Positions 12,401 through 27,400 of a DNA stretch of 64,000 nucleotides are shown one piece after another. Positions within the stretch are counted from its first letter, which is position 1. Each line of letters begins with the position of its first letter. Source of the stretch: Sorex araneus (Eukaryota; Chordata; Mammalia; Eulipotyphla; Soricidae); contig NC_073304.1 in assembly GCF_027595985.1 (NCBI RefSeq), positions 44,513,637 through 44,577,636 of the forward strand, given 5' to 3'. Under the pieces are notes generated by a model, which ran no database searches, had not been told where the DNA came from, and saw only the letters and a list, made by a program, of their open reading frames with translations. The position numbers and the translations under genes are program-made.

Positions 12401-15400
12401 ATTTTAAAAAACAGAAAAACATTTTCCTGTTCAGTTCAGTTTTTCCATTAGAATAGAGGTAATTTCTGGCAGAGGCTAATTTTCCCTTTGGTGCTTGCAT
12501 ATAGCGGTTTGCTGCTGTCATAATGAGGATCCGAGAGCCCAGGACAACAGCCCTTATATTTAGCTCTGGGAAAATGGTCTGCACAGGAGCCAAAAGGTAG
12601 GATGAACAGTCTTTCCCACCCACCCTATTCCCCCAGACCTCTATGTTCATACTAAAACCAGATGAGGAACATGCATGTTCTGAAACATACTTTGGAGAAA
12701 AACACCTTGCAAAAGTTAAATTTATGGCCATCAGGAATAGCTGCTCAGCACTGATGGATGTGTACCCTCACCACCACCCCTCCCAAATTCAAAGTCAGAT
12801 GCCTTATCTGTTAGGCGATGTGGTTTCCCCACACACACCTCAACTTTCACAAGACTTAAATTTATGAAGGGTTGGAGAAATGACTCAATAAAATGAGTGT
12901 ACGTTTTGCATGCAGCAGGCCCAGGTTAGAGTAGGTCTAGAATTTTGCTTCAATTTACGATAAATGTCTTAAGTGCCCCATCTGTCTTTGGAGGGTTCTC
13001 CCAAGCAGGCCACCCAGGTAGCACTTGGGGACTATGTAGCATGGGGGAATGAAGCCAGATCCTCTATGTGTCAGGGATGCAGTCCAGCTTTTTTCGCCAT
13101 CTCCCTGGCCCCCTCACATTAATTGAAGACTTTGTTCTTACTCTATTTTTCTCTCCAAGTATCCTTCCATTCTGAAATTTTTCACATACGTCTGAGCAAG
13201 TTTCTGGTTTCCTCTCTTGTTGATATATGTATTTGTTGCTCTGGAAATCTGCTTTTTGCTTTCTTTTTTAAAAGGGGCCTAAGCCCAGTAGTGTTCAGCA
13301 GGGGCTGGGGACACTCCTAGGGATGCTTGTCCCAGTAGTGCTTGGCTGACAGTTTAGTGCTACAGCCCAGCAGAGCTGGAGATAGAGTGTATGAAGTGCT
13401 GGGGACACAACAGGGGACTTTGCACGTGCTATGTATGCTTTCTACTGCTGGTGACATCTCCTTAACCTCTAACCCCCCATTTTTAAATCAGTGGATAACT
13501 CCACGAGATATCTGCAAGGAAACTCCTTTCTGTAGGCTCACAATGAAGGGGAAAACAAGTTACTCCAGTGGAGTTTTGAAAAGGAATTGTATTTAGTCAT
13601 GAAAATGTACATGCTCATTGACTTGGGAAAATAGTCACATTGTGTTGAAAGTTGTGAGAGAAAGCAACTAAATTTTAGACTTTTAAATTTTCACTTCAAA
13701 AACGTGCTCATGTTACTCAAGTATTTATGAATATTTTTCCTTATCTGAATTTGTTGGGTTCCTAAAATTCCATAGTGAACGAACACCTAGGTCAGGATTC
13801 AGATCATATCAGATTATATCAAATCAACTTGGTTCTTGTGCTAAAGAGTTGGGAAAGTTTGGTTGGTATAAGAAATATAATAATTTGTGGTATAAGAAAT
13901 ATAAGAATATAAGAATGTATCAAATTTATTTGGGTTTCTGGGGAGTTTTGTAGTGCTGAAGATGGAACCCAGATCTCATGCATGCAAGGCATGCACTTTG
14001 CCACTGAACTGCATTCCTGGCCCTAACCCTTTCTGTTTAGTTGTAATAGCTAGACTTTACATATTGCAAAATACCTTCATTTGCATAGAAAAACTGCAGA
14101 AGGGTGGAATTTATCAATGGTTATTGCTGCTGGTGGTGACATCTCAGGGTTCTTAATCTCCATTTAATGTTTGTGTAGGAGCATGTATAGAGACTTGCAC
14201 TGTGAGTTGTTGGAATGAGAATTAATGTGTGATATTCACAGCTAATGTCCCAAGAAAGTATAGGCTATGTAGGCTCTCAAAATCGGAGCAAATAAACATG
14301 ATGGGAAACATTATGAGAAATGTAATGGGTCAACTGGGCAAATGGTTTTTGGAATGGAAATAGTTTATTTCACTGATCTTTGGGGGATCTGGCCTTGCTG
14401 CAGCCACTTCAGGAGTTAATGGGGGAGAAGGGCAGGGGAGAAAGGAAGAAACTCATACACAGAAGGGCTGTGTTGTGAAAGGTGAAAAGGAAGGATGCTG
14501 TCTTTGGGCCTGAGTGAAAGCAGTGCCACCTGACTTTGCTTCAGGGACTCTGGCTTTCTGTTTAAAGCTCCGACAACCAAAAGGAGGCTGGAGTTCACAT
14601 GGTTTACCATTAGACACTGTTCTGTTTGGAAAAGCCTTCTTCTACTCCACTGTTTCAGTGGATAAGCATCTAGTGAAAATAAAGCCCCCCATCTCAGGAC
14701 TTTATATTCTCTGATACAGATTTGGATTTTGAACGGTGAATAAGAATGACAGTTGTATGTGAAAGTTTGAGCAAAACTGAGCAGGTCTTTGGTTTAGGTT
14801 TTGGTTGGGGGAGTGGGACACACCTGCCCAGTGCCCACGGACTACTCCTGGTAGACCTCAGGTCCATGTGGTGTCCGAGATATAACCCAGGTCTCCTGCA
14901 AGCAAAGCATACACTCCAGTCCACTCTTTCTCTGGGCCCAAGTTGGGCAATTTTGGAGGTATTTCCATAATTGGTTTTTCTTATTTTTCTTTCCCTTTGT
15001 GTTTTGGGCTACAACCAGTGCTCAGGGCTTACTTAGTTCTCACTCTGTGCTGAGGGATCACTCTTAGGGCTCCTGGGGGGACAATAAGCAGTGCCAGGGA
15101 TTTGAATCTGGGTTGTCCATGTGCAAACCAAGTGCCTGAATCCCTGAACTTTAACTATCTTGCCCTATGGTTGTTTCTTCTAGTCCCCATTTTTCTGGTT
15201 TTTTTTCTTTTCTTTTTTGGTTTTTGGGTCATACATTTGCAAGTTTCTTTGTGTCTGTGATTTTTGTGCTATGAAATGGAGTATTTTTTAAAGAGCAAAG
15301 ACCACATGAGCTAGTGGAGAAAGCAAAAGAAGGGGCTTGTAGAGGAGGAGCAATTTTTCCCAAAGTAGTAGAGAAGACAATGCTCTAAGATAAATAGCCA

Positions 15401-18400
15401 ATAAGATAGGTTGCAGCTAAGAGTGTAGTGGTGTGTGTGTGTGTGTGTGAGTGTGATATACGTGAGTGAATTAATGAACCTGTTTGTGACTATTCTCTCA
15501 TTTGTACGATGCAGGTAATTCCTTCCTTAGAGTATTCTTTATTGGTAAAGAATGAATGATATAAACTGTGTCAGGGTATGAAGTTTAAAAAAAAGCAGTG
15601 GGGCTGGAGTGATAGCACAACCAGTAGGGCTTTTGACTTGCATGCGGCTGACCTGGGTTCAATCCCCGGCATCCCATATGGTCCCCCAAGAACCACCAGG
15701 AGTAATTCCTGAGTGCAGAGCCAGGAGTAACCCCTGAGCAATGCTGGGTGTGACCCAAAAAAGGAAAAAAAAGTAGTGCTCTAGAGTTACTCCTAGTTCT
15801 TCACTCAGGAATTCCTCCTGGTGGTGCTCAGGGAATCATATTGGATGCCAGGGATTGAACCTGGGTTTGCAGCATGCAAGGCAAATGCCCTACTTGCTGT
15901 TTATCTCTCTTGCCCTCAGCCTCCATATTTATTGAGGTATGATGATTTCAGTACTGTTGATGATCATTTCATGCATACATCTATCCAATATCACATCCAA
16001 TTCGTGTACCCGCTTCTCTCCCCCAATGTCGCAAGGATCTTGCTTATCCACCCTTCCCCATTCATGGGTTTTTCTTTGATGATTCATCTACAAAAACCCA
16101 AGTCCTGAGAGCCTATCTCCCACTCAATTGGCACATGGTTTCCTCATGTCCATTTGTTTGTTATCCCTGTTTGTGTGGGTGTTGGTCTGTCTCATTTAAA
16201 TAACACACACTTTTAGGTCAGATGGATGTTTCAGCACTGTGGCAAGTATCACACAATCACTGGAGGGTTTGTTGAAAAAGAGTTCCAGATTGGTTTTCAC
16301 TGAATTTAAAACAAGACTTTAAAAAACTTACGTAAAAGGTAACAAATTAAGGGGCCGAATATATAGTACTGGGGTAAAGTACCTATTTTGCAGCTATTGA
16401 TCCCAGTTTGAATCTCCAATATCACCTTTAGTCCTCAAAGCCCTGCCAGGGGTCACTTCTGAGCACAGATCCAGGAGTAAGCACTGAGCACCACCGGGTG
16501 TGGCATCAAAACAAATTAAAACAAAAATCCATATGATTCAGGGGACAAGCGATAGTACAGCAGGTAGAGCACTAGCCTTGCATGTGTTGAACCCATGTTT
16601 GATCCCTGGCATCCTATATGGTCCTCCAAGTACCGCCAGGAATGGTCCCTGAGCACTGAGCCAGGACTAAGCCCTGAGCACTGCCAAGCAGGCTCAGGAA
16701 ATCAGAAAAATGGGGTGAGGGGTGTTTTCAAGTAAAACAGATTTTATTTGGAGGTTTTTGAAGGGGAGAAGGTAGAGAAAGTGGGAGAGAATAATGGGCT
16801 CAAGAGAGAATCCGGGCTTCTCCAGGGGCAGAGAGAACCCCTACACATACCCCAGAATTAGATAGGAAAGTACACATCTTAAGAGGAGACACTGGCACCA
16901 CATGTGCTTGGCCACATGGGCACAAGCAGCACCTGGGCTCAGGCAGCATATGCGCCAACAATATAGTTTTTTTTAACTGGGGCATGAACCAAAAGTTAGG
17001 AGAGGTAAGTTCTACATATTCATAATGTACATAGAAAATCAGGTAGGGCGTTTGCCTTGCATGCAGGCCGACCCGGGTTTGATTCCTCCGCCCCTCTCGA
17101 AGAGCCCAGCAAGCTACCGAGAGTATCTCGCGAGCATAGCAGAGCCTGGCAAGCTACCTGTGGCGTATATGATATGCCAAAAACAGTAACAATAAGTCTC
17201 ACAATGGAGACGTTACTGGTACCTGCTCGAGCAAATCGATGAGCAACAGGATGACAGTGACAGTGACATAGATAAATTCAGCACAAACAGTAAAATCACT
17301 GTCAGAAGTGTATAAGTGCAAGTCAGTAGTATGGCCCCTGTGGGCCCCAGGAGATACCAAGAAGGACACAGGTGAAAAATTGCATGGGTGGGGGGGGGTG
17401 GTGAGGCACGGCGTGAGACTCAGGGATCAAACCAGTAGGAAGGGATCAGAGGAAGGGAACAGGAGCAGAAGGTGACCACAGTGGGTAAAAGGTGGAGAAG
17501 CTCTGAGCTAGAGGATACACTGATTAGAACTTTAGGATCTGGCAGTGGGTGTAGGTGGTAGAGCACTAGCCTTCCATGTGTGAGACCCTGGATTCGATCC
17601 CAGGAATTGCTGTTCATCTGTTCTTCAGCACCTCTGGGTGTAGTCCTGTGACTCCCACAACTAACAAAGAAACTCAATTTCTTTGAATACCTTTGCTCCT
17701 CTCCAGTGAAGAGGAGTCTCGACTTGCAGCGAGGAAGTACGCCCGTGTGGTGCAGAAGCTTGGCTTCCCTGCCAGATTCATGGATTTTAAAATTCAGAAC
17801 ATGGTTGCGAGCTGCGATATGAGATTCTCCATCAGGCTGGAAGGCTTGGTGTTAACTCATCGGCAGTTTAGTAGGTAGGATTGTTACATCAACTGAGTTT
17901 ACCAAGGTGTGCTGGTTGTATTAAGGACCTTTCAGCAAAAGGTGGTCATTATTCTTGTTTTCTCTTTACTTAGGTCCCAGTAGGTGAAAGGGTTGAGCCC
18001 TTATGTATCATCTGTCCCCAGTCTCCTGAAGTAGTGGTTCTCAAAGTTACATTACTTACAGTCCCCTGGCCGCCTTAGTAAAACATTACCACCTGGGCTA
18101 CATCACAAGGTGATGCCACTGCCAGTCTAACACAGGTTAGACTAGCCGATGTGTCCATTTCTACAACAGGCACGCCTAGTGTGGAGCAGCTGGCGATGGT
18201 GGTAGGAAAAGAGGGGTTTTAGATTGGGCAGCTTGGGAGGGGAGATAGAATGGGAGAGAAGATGAAAAACGAATGGCAGTACGGGGTTAAAGTGCTCACC
18301 TTGCATGCAGTTGACTCCAATTGGATCCCTGGCACCTCTGATAGGTCAAAAGACATATTCATTAAAACTAAGCACTGCGAGAGCGAACCCTGAAAACTGC

Positions 18401-21400
18401 TGGGTATGGCCCCCACAGAGGTTACACCCCCTTTGGCTGCTTTGGTGCATCTCCCGTCCAGCTCAGGCCACAGTGGGGCTACATCAAGGCCAAATCCCTT
18501 GCCCTCGGCCCTCATGCTAAATCCCTTGTGCCAAATCCCTCCAGCTAAGGCCCTGGAGCTGGCTTAGTCACTGGTGATTCTCTTTACTTCTCTGGATCTT
18601 GAACTTTAGTCATTTCATTCCTGCACTTTCCCTTCTCTTGGCTGTTGAGAAACCAGTTCTGACCTATGGAGCAGAGAGAGCACAACCTTAACTTTCCCTA
18701 AGACAGGGCTGGAAGAGAAGTTTGCCTTGCTTTCATTTTTCTCTAGTTAAAAAAAATAGTGCATTCTGAGAACTAGCTTTTACATGTCCTTCAAACAAGT
18801 TTATTCCCCCCTTGATTATATCGTTTCACTGCATCAGTTTCTCCTTAATATGAGCTGATTAAAAATCTATAGTGAACTTACTAATGCCAACCTCCACCCC
18901 GCCCCATGCAAGACAGTGTCTCTTTCATCTTCAGGTATCACTTTCTTCTTCAGTCTTGGGATAATGTCTAAATTTAAAACTCTTTTTGTCAGGGGGGCTG
19001 GAGCAATAGCACAGTGGGTAGGGAGTTTGCCTTGCACGCGGCCAACCCGGGTTCCATTCCCAGCATCCCATATGGTCCCCCGAGCACCGCCAAGAGTAAT
19101 TCCTGTGTGCATGAGCCAGGAATAACCCCTGTGCATTGCCAGGTGTGACCCAAAAAGCAAAAAAAACCTCTTTTTGTCAGGGGATCACCTTTAATGGGTC
19201 TCAGGGTACCAACTGGTACCAAAGTTCAAACCCAGACCTCCCACATGTAGAGCATGTGCTCAACCCACTGATCTCTCTCTCCCTCTCTCCCTGCCCCTTC
19301 TCTCTCTCTTTCTCTCTCTCGCTTGTTCACTTGCTCGCTTGCACTCACTTTGTCACTCATTCTTGCTCTCAAATCTTTATTTTTAAGATCTTCAATATAT
19401 GCACCATCTTGTTTTCTAGAAGCTTAAGTTATGGGATTCCAGTCCACCTTCCTCTAAATCGACTTTTTCTAAATATACAAAAGATCTCAACCTGAATGCT
19501 AAGGTATGTGCCATCCAGACTTCATCTTCCTTTTTCTGACCCTAGAGGGCTTGAGAACAATGTGTGAAGCTGCACCCAAATTGTTGGTGCTGTTGTTTCT
19601 TTCCTACCAACAATACCTTTAGATCAGAGATAATTCTGCAGTAAAAGTGCCCACCTGCTACCACACTGCCCTCTGAAAAATAAAATTGCAAACGGGGCTG
19701 GAGAGATAGTTCAAAGTGCTGGAGCACCTGTTTTACATGTCAGAGCCCCAGGTGAGATCTCTTGCACCCCATGGTCCCCTAAGCACCAACTGGCTATGGC
19801 CCACCAAAAATCATTGCCATTAAGGAAAAATGAAAATTCACCAGATGCGTTACTTTTAGTTACTGGAGTGGGGGCATTACTCTATCTTGCAGCCAAGCCA
19901 GCTTTATGATCTCATGTGTTTCCGTTTGTTCAGGAAGTTGATGTTGTATTCTCACAGTGATTTCCTTTTGGTTTCCGCCTTTCCTCCTCCTAAATGCTCT
20001 CCACCCAGCCTTCATCCTTCGCTCATGGCTCACAGCAACAGTGGATGTATCATTCTTTGACATCAGGGCATTAAAATACCTTGTCCTTGGCAGGCTTTTG
20101 TATCTTTAAAATGAGGCCTCTCTTGATGTACCTGGGAGACCCTGGGGGAGCCCTGACACCTTAGTTCTCAGTTATCATTATCAAGCCAGTATGTTAAAAC
20201 CTCAAACTCATTGTGCCAACTGAGAAAAGGGTAAGTCTCCCCTGAGGTTTACTGGATACTGTCTCCTGTACCTTCCCAGGGCTACTTCAGAGGCTGCTTG
20301 AGACCAAAAACACAATGGCTTTTGTTTTGTTATAAAGAACCCTGTCACAAAGACACAGGTAAAAGAAAACATCCACAATGTTCAGGCTAAGCCTGTCCCT
20401 GTCATCTCTACAGAATTTCTGGAAAAAACAAAACAAAAACAAAACGGGAGATCATAACCCAACCATGCCCTGTATCTCCAGGGATACTCAGGATAAGAGA
20501 TTCAAATATTTCTGAATATTTTAATTATTGTTACCTGTTTATAATAATTACATGTTCCCAGGTATACAGACCTCTAACTAAATTAATTCAGTAAGATGAG
20601 GGTAGGAGCAATGCTTCTTTATCAATGAGCTAAGGACATTAGAAATCAACCTGTTGGGGCAGGAAAGATCACTCAGTGGGCTGAAACACCTGTTTGGATG
20701 CAAGCAACCTGAGTTTGATCCCCAGTATCCCATGACCAATTCACTGAGCTCAAAACCAAGAGTGGCTCAAAGTCCCCCCCCAAAAAAAATCAGTAAACTG
20801 AAAATGTTACAAATTAACTAGAGGTGTCTTTTTTTTTCCAAAAGAAGAATTGTTTTCTTTACAGGCATGGAACTTGCCTATATAAACTGAGACAAAACCT
20901 AGAGATCAGTCACTCAGAGAAATCTGTTCCTTGGCTTCAGATATATCGTTTGGCTCTGAATATCCTCTTTAATAAATTTTCTCTTTTGCTAATTTTTTTT
21001 TCTTTTTGGGTCACACCCAGCAATGCACAGGGGTCATTCCTGGCTCATGCACTCAGGAATTACCCCTGGCAGTGCTCAGGGGACCATATGGGATGCTGGG
21101 ATTCGAACCCGGGTCGGCCGTGTGCAAGGCAAACGCCCTACCCGCTGTGCTATCACTCCAGCCCCATCTTTTGCTAAAATTTTAATTCACTTCATAGCAG
21201 TAATTTAGTTGACAACCAAGTTCCCTTGGTCCTACAAATTTGTATGTTAGCATCAGAGAATACAAATATCTCCCTTCCCAGACTCCTTCCCCAATACTTC
21301 TGGGCTGTAGTTATTTTCAGTTTTCCTGGATATTTTTCTCACTTGCAATTTTGAAATCTTAGAGCCTGAAGTTGAAATCTTCCTAACTGAGTACAATCCA

Positions 21401-24400
21401 GGTGTCCACTCTGGAGCAGATGGCCCCACGGTCAGTACAGTCAGGAATTTGCCCATGGAGTTTATTGTCTAAAAAAGACATGTTAATTTTCTGTTGTGTT
21501 TTTTTCTCTTTGTCTACTCTTACAATACTTGCCGCATTTGATATGTATGACTCAAGTCCTTTCAGCAATCTTAAAACAATAAGACTCCCTGTTCATGCGC
21601 ACGGATGCTTCCAGAAAAAATCCAACTGGTATTTTGGCTGGACTTTTTTTTGTTTGTTTTCTGTGCTTTTTCCCCCTTTCCAGCCAGGGGCACATCTGGC
21701 ACTGCTCAGTGGCATTGCTCAGGAATTACTCCTGGTTCTGCACACAGGAACTACTCCTGGTGGTGTTCAGAAATCATATGAGATGCTCTGGATCTAACCT
21801 GGGTTGACCAAGAACAAGGCAAAGACCCTACCTGCTGTACTATGTCTTGGCTCCAGAAGTTTGTTGGGGGGAGAGTGGGGGAAGTAGGGCAACTCCTAGG
21901 GAGCCCGAGAGTCACTCCCAGCAATATTCAGTCTACTGGGCCCCAGAGTGCAGTGCTAATCAGGTCATAGGATGCTTATGCCCACCAGGGCCACTGCTGG
22001 TGCTTGGGGACCTTCAGGGCCATCCCTCAAAATGCTTTGGGGATCTTTTGCTACAAGGAATCAAAACATGATCCCACACATGCAAAAACAAATGGCCCTA
22101 GCCTTTGGTCAGACTTTTTTTGGGCAAGCTGAATTGTTTTTTTCTTCTTAAAGGAGGGCTTTATAAGTTTTCATATTTTTTAGATTTAACATGTACAGTT
22201 TCCTTTTTATAGATTTTATTTTTATAAAGTTGTTTACAATAATTTATCACATTCAATATTTCAACACCAATCCCACTACCATTACATCTTCCCACCACCC
22301 AAGGCTACCCCAAAGGCAGATGCTAAATAATTTATTTTGCATTGCTTCTTATGAATAATTCTTATGAATAACAATGATCAAAAAGATTTACTTAGAAGAA
22401 AGTGTGTGAAAATTGTTGTATCTCACCTTGGAGACATTAAGCTGTATTGGATCCTATAAAGAGATCACTAACATGTTGTTACAGATTGAGCCTTATGTGC
22501 TAATATATCTATTTGTCTATTTATAGATATAGATATATATGTTTCATTAAGATCAGCTGCCTTCTACTTTACACCCCATCAAGTGTGGTGTGCTACTTAC
22601 TTTTAGTATATCAGTGGCATAAAGTGTGAGATATCATGTGGCCGCTTTCATGCTTTTGTGGCCACACACTCAAGCTGGATTTTTGGATTGAATAAGAACA
22701 ACTGAAAATAATAAAACAGAAGCTAAGGACAATAATGGAGTCTGCTAACTGAGAAGTTGAGCACTCCTTGGAGGCCATACTACCAACAAGAGAAGAGCTG
22801 ATATAGTTGGAAAAGAGTAAAGGTCTGTGCACTTGTTTTGTGGGGTACTCTAAAGGGCCCATATTTATTGTGCTGCCCCCGGCTCTATGCTCAGCAACAC
22901 AGAGCCATAAAACCTGGTAGTGCTCAGGGATTACTCCTGACTCTGTGCTCAGAGCTCACTCCTGGTGGTGCTCCAGGGTGCAGGGAATCAAAGCCAGGTA
23001 CCCTACCCACTGAACTATCACTCTGGCCCTCAATGCAGACTTCTTAAGGAAAGTGGCAATTAAGCTGAGTCAGGAAGAACGAGTTGAAGTCAGTTCAACA
23101 ATGAATGTATAAGAGATTAGTGGGTATTGTTGGCCCTCATGAAATAATGCTTTATCCCTAACCAAAAGCCCTTTGCTGGGGCTGGAGCGATAGCACAGCA
23201 GGCAGGGCATTTGCCTTGCACTCAGCCAACCCAGGTTCAATTCCCAGCATCCCATATGATCCCCTAAGCACTGCCAGGAATAATTCCTGAGTGCATGAGC
23301 CAGGAGTAACCCCTGTACATCGCCAGGTGTAACCCAAAAAGAAAAAAAAAGCCCTTTGATTTTTGAGTGAGGAAGGGTGGCTATACCCATCAGTGCTGTG
23401 GGAGGTGGTAGAGAAACATCCCAGCAGTGATGGGAGGGCCAGGGGTATTAAGGATAGAATCTGAAGCTCCTGTACACACAGAATTTGCCCAGCCTTGTGC
23501 ACCAGCTCCCTGACCTCCACCCTCTTCCTTCCTGCCTCTACCTTCTTTTGAAAATTAGGCAGACAATAAAAAAGTTTGACCCCTAGTTAGGGGATCGGTA
23601 TGCTGGCTTCTTAAACCTTGGTTTTTGTTGAAGGCCCAGGGTCATTTGTCATTTGTCAGAGACCTTTGTTTCCTCTTAACAATCCTGTGAATCAGCAGCA
23701 TGACCAAGTAGTAGCCTTTCTTTCCTGTACACCTAGCTTAACTTTCCTGGCTCCAAGGTCCTAGTTCTCAGAGCATCTGTGAAGTTTTAGTGGGTTCGTG
23801 GGTAGATGTCTAGATGAAGTTTTCTGGAACCAGGTTGAGTAATGTCCTGGAAATACAAGTCCATGTGCAGTGTCTTCCATAAAGTCAGCAGGGAGGTTTG
23901 GCCACTGATGCAGCTGTCTCTCTCTGGGTCCCATACAAGGTCTTACACCCGCTGCCTGAAGCATCTTATTCATTATTCTTATTCATAGTATTCAACTGGA
24001 GTTTTCTGTGTCTTCCAGTCTTGGATTTATTTTTCGTGTATCTATTCCCCATTAGCCATTAATTTGAGAATAGCTTTTATAAACTGGCTTCTGCATAATT
24101 CCTGGAATTCTCCTTTAGAGGGCGGGGAGTAAAAGGTGTACACTTGGCAGTGCTCAGGGCTTACGCCACAGCTCTGCTCTCGGGACTCACTCCTCACAGA
24201 CTTGGGACAGATCATATGGGGTGCTGAGGATTAAACACTGGTCAGGCACATGCAAGGCAAGCACCTTAATGCCTTACTATCTCTCTGGCCCCCATTCCTG
24301 ACACTCTTGCAGGCTCTTGATGACTTTCTAGAAGCCTCTCTCCTAGGCTGGTCTGTGGAGAAGTAGTTCCTAGCCACAGAATGATAGGAACCTGGTGGCA

Positions 24401-27400
24401 TCAGGGAGAAGCCAGCAACATTTTAGTAGTAAACATAAGTGAGTTACAACTTATGAGCAAATCCTGGACTTAAACTTGGACTAGTTGAATTTCCTTTGTT
24501 CATACAGAACTGGCCCAAAGACAGTGGTCTAGAACTTTTTTTTAAGGTTTTATTTGCTAAAAATGGGTATCAGTTTATAGGTACATGTAAAATATGGTAA
24601 TTATTGGGGAGACTGAAAAATTTCAAAAACATGTATATAGACTTTTAGGAGGCATCAGACTTGGCAATGTGCAGAAAATGTATCATCACGCCTAGCAGTG
24701 TGCAGAAAATGCCCAGTGGTCGGGGTATGGGGGGAGGGGAGTGTTCCACGGACTGAACCCAGGGATTGAACTATAGCACATAAAGTCGGGGCTCCAGCCC
24801 GTGAGCCATCTCCCTGTCCTGTTTGTATACACTTTGACTTATAGGCTCTATTTTTATGAAAGAGATTTTATTTAATACTGTTTAATAAGATCTTAATACA
24901 TTAAATCTGATGCCCTAAACTACCTGAATTTCCAATATATTAGGATTATTTGGGGGTTTTGTTTATTTGTTCACTTTTTGGTCCACACCCAGCAGTGCTC
25001 AGGGCTGACTCCTGGTCCTGTGCTGAAGGATCACTCTTGGTGGTTCCGGAGACCATGGCAAATACCCTATTCACAGTGCTGTCTCTCTGGCCCCTAATAG
25101 GGCAGCTTTAAATATAATGAGTTTCAAATATAATGAGAAAGTAACAAAAAAAAGAGCTGTTTTAAAAGACTTTTTTCTTTTATATCTTAACAGTTACGAA
25201 CCAGAACTGTTTCCTGGTCTTATTTATAGAATGGTAAAACCACGAATTGTATTGCTTATCTTTGTATCTGGAAAAGTTGTGCTGACAGGTAAGTTCTAAC
25301 ATTAGTTCTGACTGATAAAATTCAGTAGCTGTGACTGTGCTTTGCTTTTTAAAAAGCTTTGTCTAGCATTCTAAAAACAATGTGTGTCATTATAGAATAC
25401 CTGAAAAACATGAAAGGAGAAAAAAATATCTTAACATTGGCCCTCAGTTCACATATCCAAAACAATATTTTCTTTTTCATGTTTTTGCTCATTTGATGTG
25501 GATATTCATTTATAAACTCTGCCTTTTTATTAGCCACTGGAGCTTCACTTCCTAGTACAGACTGGACAAATGCTTGTAATGGCTGCAGTGTTTTATAATG
25601 GGTCAAGACTTTTCCTGGAAAGGGCCAAACACTTAAATATTTTATGCTTTGGGGGTTTCTGTCATCATCTCTGGCTTATGAAAGCATCTGCAGACGTGAA
25701 ATGAAGGCCAGGACTCTGAAACACATCCTTCACGTATGGATGTGTATCATGTTATTATTTTTCATGTCATTATTATGTGCCACACTTGAAGCGTGGCCTC
25801 TTGCGTGCAAAGCCTATTGTGCTCTCTCTGGCTCTGGCTGTGATTTCAAAACTAGTTAGTGGCAGACCTGGCATGTGACCCTGTTTGTTTAATCTCAGAG
25901 CCAGTCCTTTCTCCCGGTGACCAGCCACAAAATTTCTAGCCCTAGACACCAAGATAAGGAGTAATGCTTATCCTGCCCCACCACATGCCCCCCGCCCCCA
26001 GGTGGTGACCATTATAAACTGAAGGAAAGAACTAGCAGATTTGGCTTTGCAGACTGTGATCATCTGAGCCTGGAGCAAAACATTGAGACTTAATTACTGA
26101 CTATTAATTGGACCATGACTATGGGGTCAATTTAAGCTCCCTTAAAATTTTGATGGCAGTGTTTCTGAGAGAAAAATATTTGACTAAATTTACAAAATTA
26201 GGCTAGAGTGATTCCAGTTTAATCTCCAGTACTGCACATGGCCCCATGGCACCACCAGGGGTCACTCCTGAGCACAGAGCCAGTAACAACCTAGCGCTGC
26301 TGGGTGCCGCCCAAGCCCAGAAGAAATGATTTACCCAGATACCTGCATTTTAGCATCTTGGTGATGTTTATCCTGTTGATGTAAAGAAAGGAAGCTGAGG
26401 GCTGGGGAATGTGGATTCAGTGGTCGAGTACATGCCTCCCATGTGTGAGGCCCTTGGTTCAAATCCCTGCACCAAAACAAAAACTCACACAAGACAAAAG
26501 GAAACAAAATATACATCTTCTCCCAAAGCAGCCAATTATAGCCAGGGAGAACATCACCTTTTTTGAACCTCTATTTTCCCACACGTGAAATGAAAAACAT
26601 GTACTGATCATACCTCAAAAACCCATTTCTCTACTTTTTTTTCTTTTTGAATTTTGAGCCACTCCTGGCTCTGCTCTCATGAATTACTCCTCGTGGACTC
26701 AGGGTACCATATGGGATGCCAGATACTGAACCTGGGTCAGCTATATGTAAGGCAAGTGCCTGACCCACCATGCTATAGCTCTGGTCCCCTTTGTTTTTCT
26801 AGTATATAAAACACTTAATCTCAATTTTGACTGATGAGTATTTTCTGCTCCCCAGAGGATGCCAGGGTGCTGCTATTCCAGCTTCTCTTAGTATCCTCAG
26901 GCCACTGATTCCAACCTCGTGTTCAGGCCCCTTAAAGAAAGTGGCCTAAAAACGAAAAAAAAAAGAAAGTGGCCTAGTATCTGCATATGGCCCAGCTATA
27001 TCCTTTCATATACTTGAAATCACCTCTAGATTCCACTAAAACCGAGTACAGTGTAATCTATGTTAATAATTAGCACTATGCTGTTCATGGTCGGTGACAA
27101 AAAATTTGACAGTGTGTTTCACAGACACACATTAATGCAACCGTTTTCAACCTAACTTAGTAACAACAACCCCCCAAAACAACAGTAATTTTGCTGGTTG
27201 AATCTTAACTAACAGAGGACCAACTGTATACTCTTTCAGATCAGAATGGAATGGAATGCTTTCAAGTGTGGTTCATTTTATTGAGGGGGCTCCTAAGAGG
27301 TGCTTAGGGAATACGGAGCCCCTTCCACTGAAACACAGCCAACCAGGCTGGTGACTCAGTGCTAAGGCCTGTTTGAGTCCTGTAGTGCTGGGACAGAATC

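Larger units (their letters stand above)
9728..12504 (+). other. TBPL2: TBPL2 intron 3
   Basis: Non-coding. Besides the SINEs listed separately, it holds a worn reverse SINE-like stretch near 10930-11160. 10380-10930 shows no recognisable element. Confidence 0.8.
12597..17706 (+). other. TBPL2: TBPL2 intron 4
   Basis: Non-coding. It carries degraded SINE-like stretches near 12870-12940 (+), 12985-13113 (-) and 17538-17655 (+), better copies listed separately, a short TG run at 15429-15450, and an L1-3'-end-like fragment near 15915-16260. 13480-13940 and 14020-14760 show nothing recognisable. Confidence 0.8.
17875..25193 (+). other. TBPL2: TBPL2 intron 5 (7.3 kb)
   Basis: Non-coding. Apart from the SINE and L1-like entries listed separately it holds worn SINE stretches near 18260-18410, 20655-20790 and 21690-21856, and a CT-rich run near 19260-19325. 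18430-18960, 19820-20640 and 23520-24110 look unique and carry no recognisable gene. Confidence 0.8.

Noticed and set aside
17538-17610. tRNA gene, because of the A-box- and B-box-like sequence
   Set aside because: The surrounding text is a worn SINE head; no cloverleaf with an anticodon arm and acceptor stem could be built convincingly.
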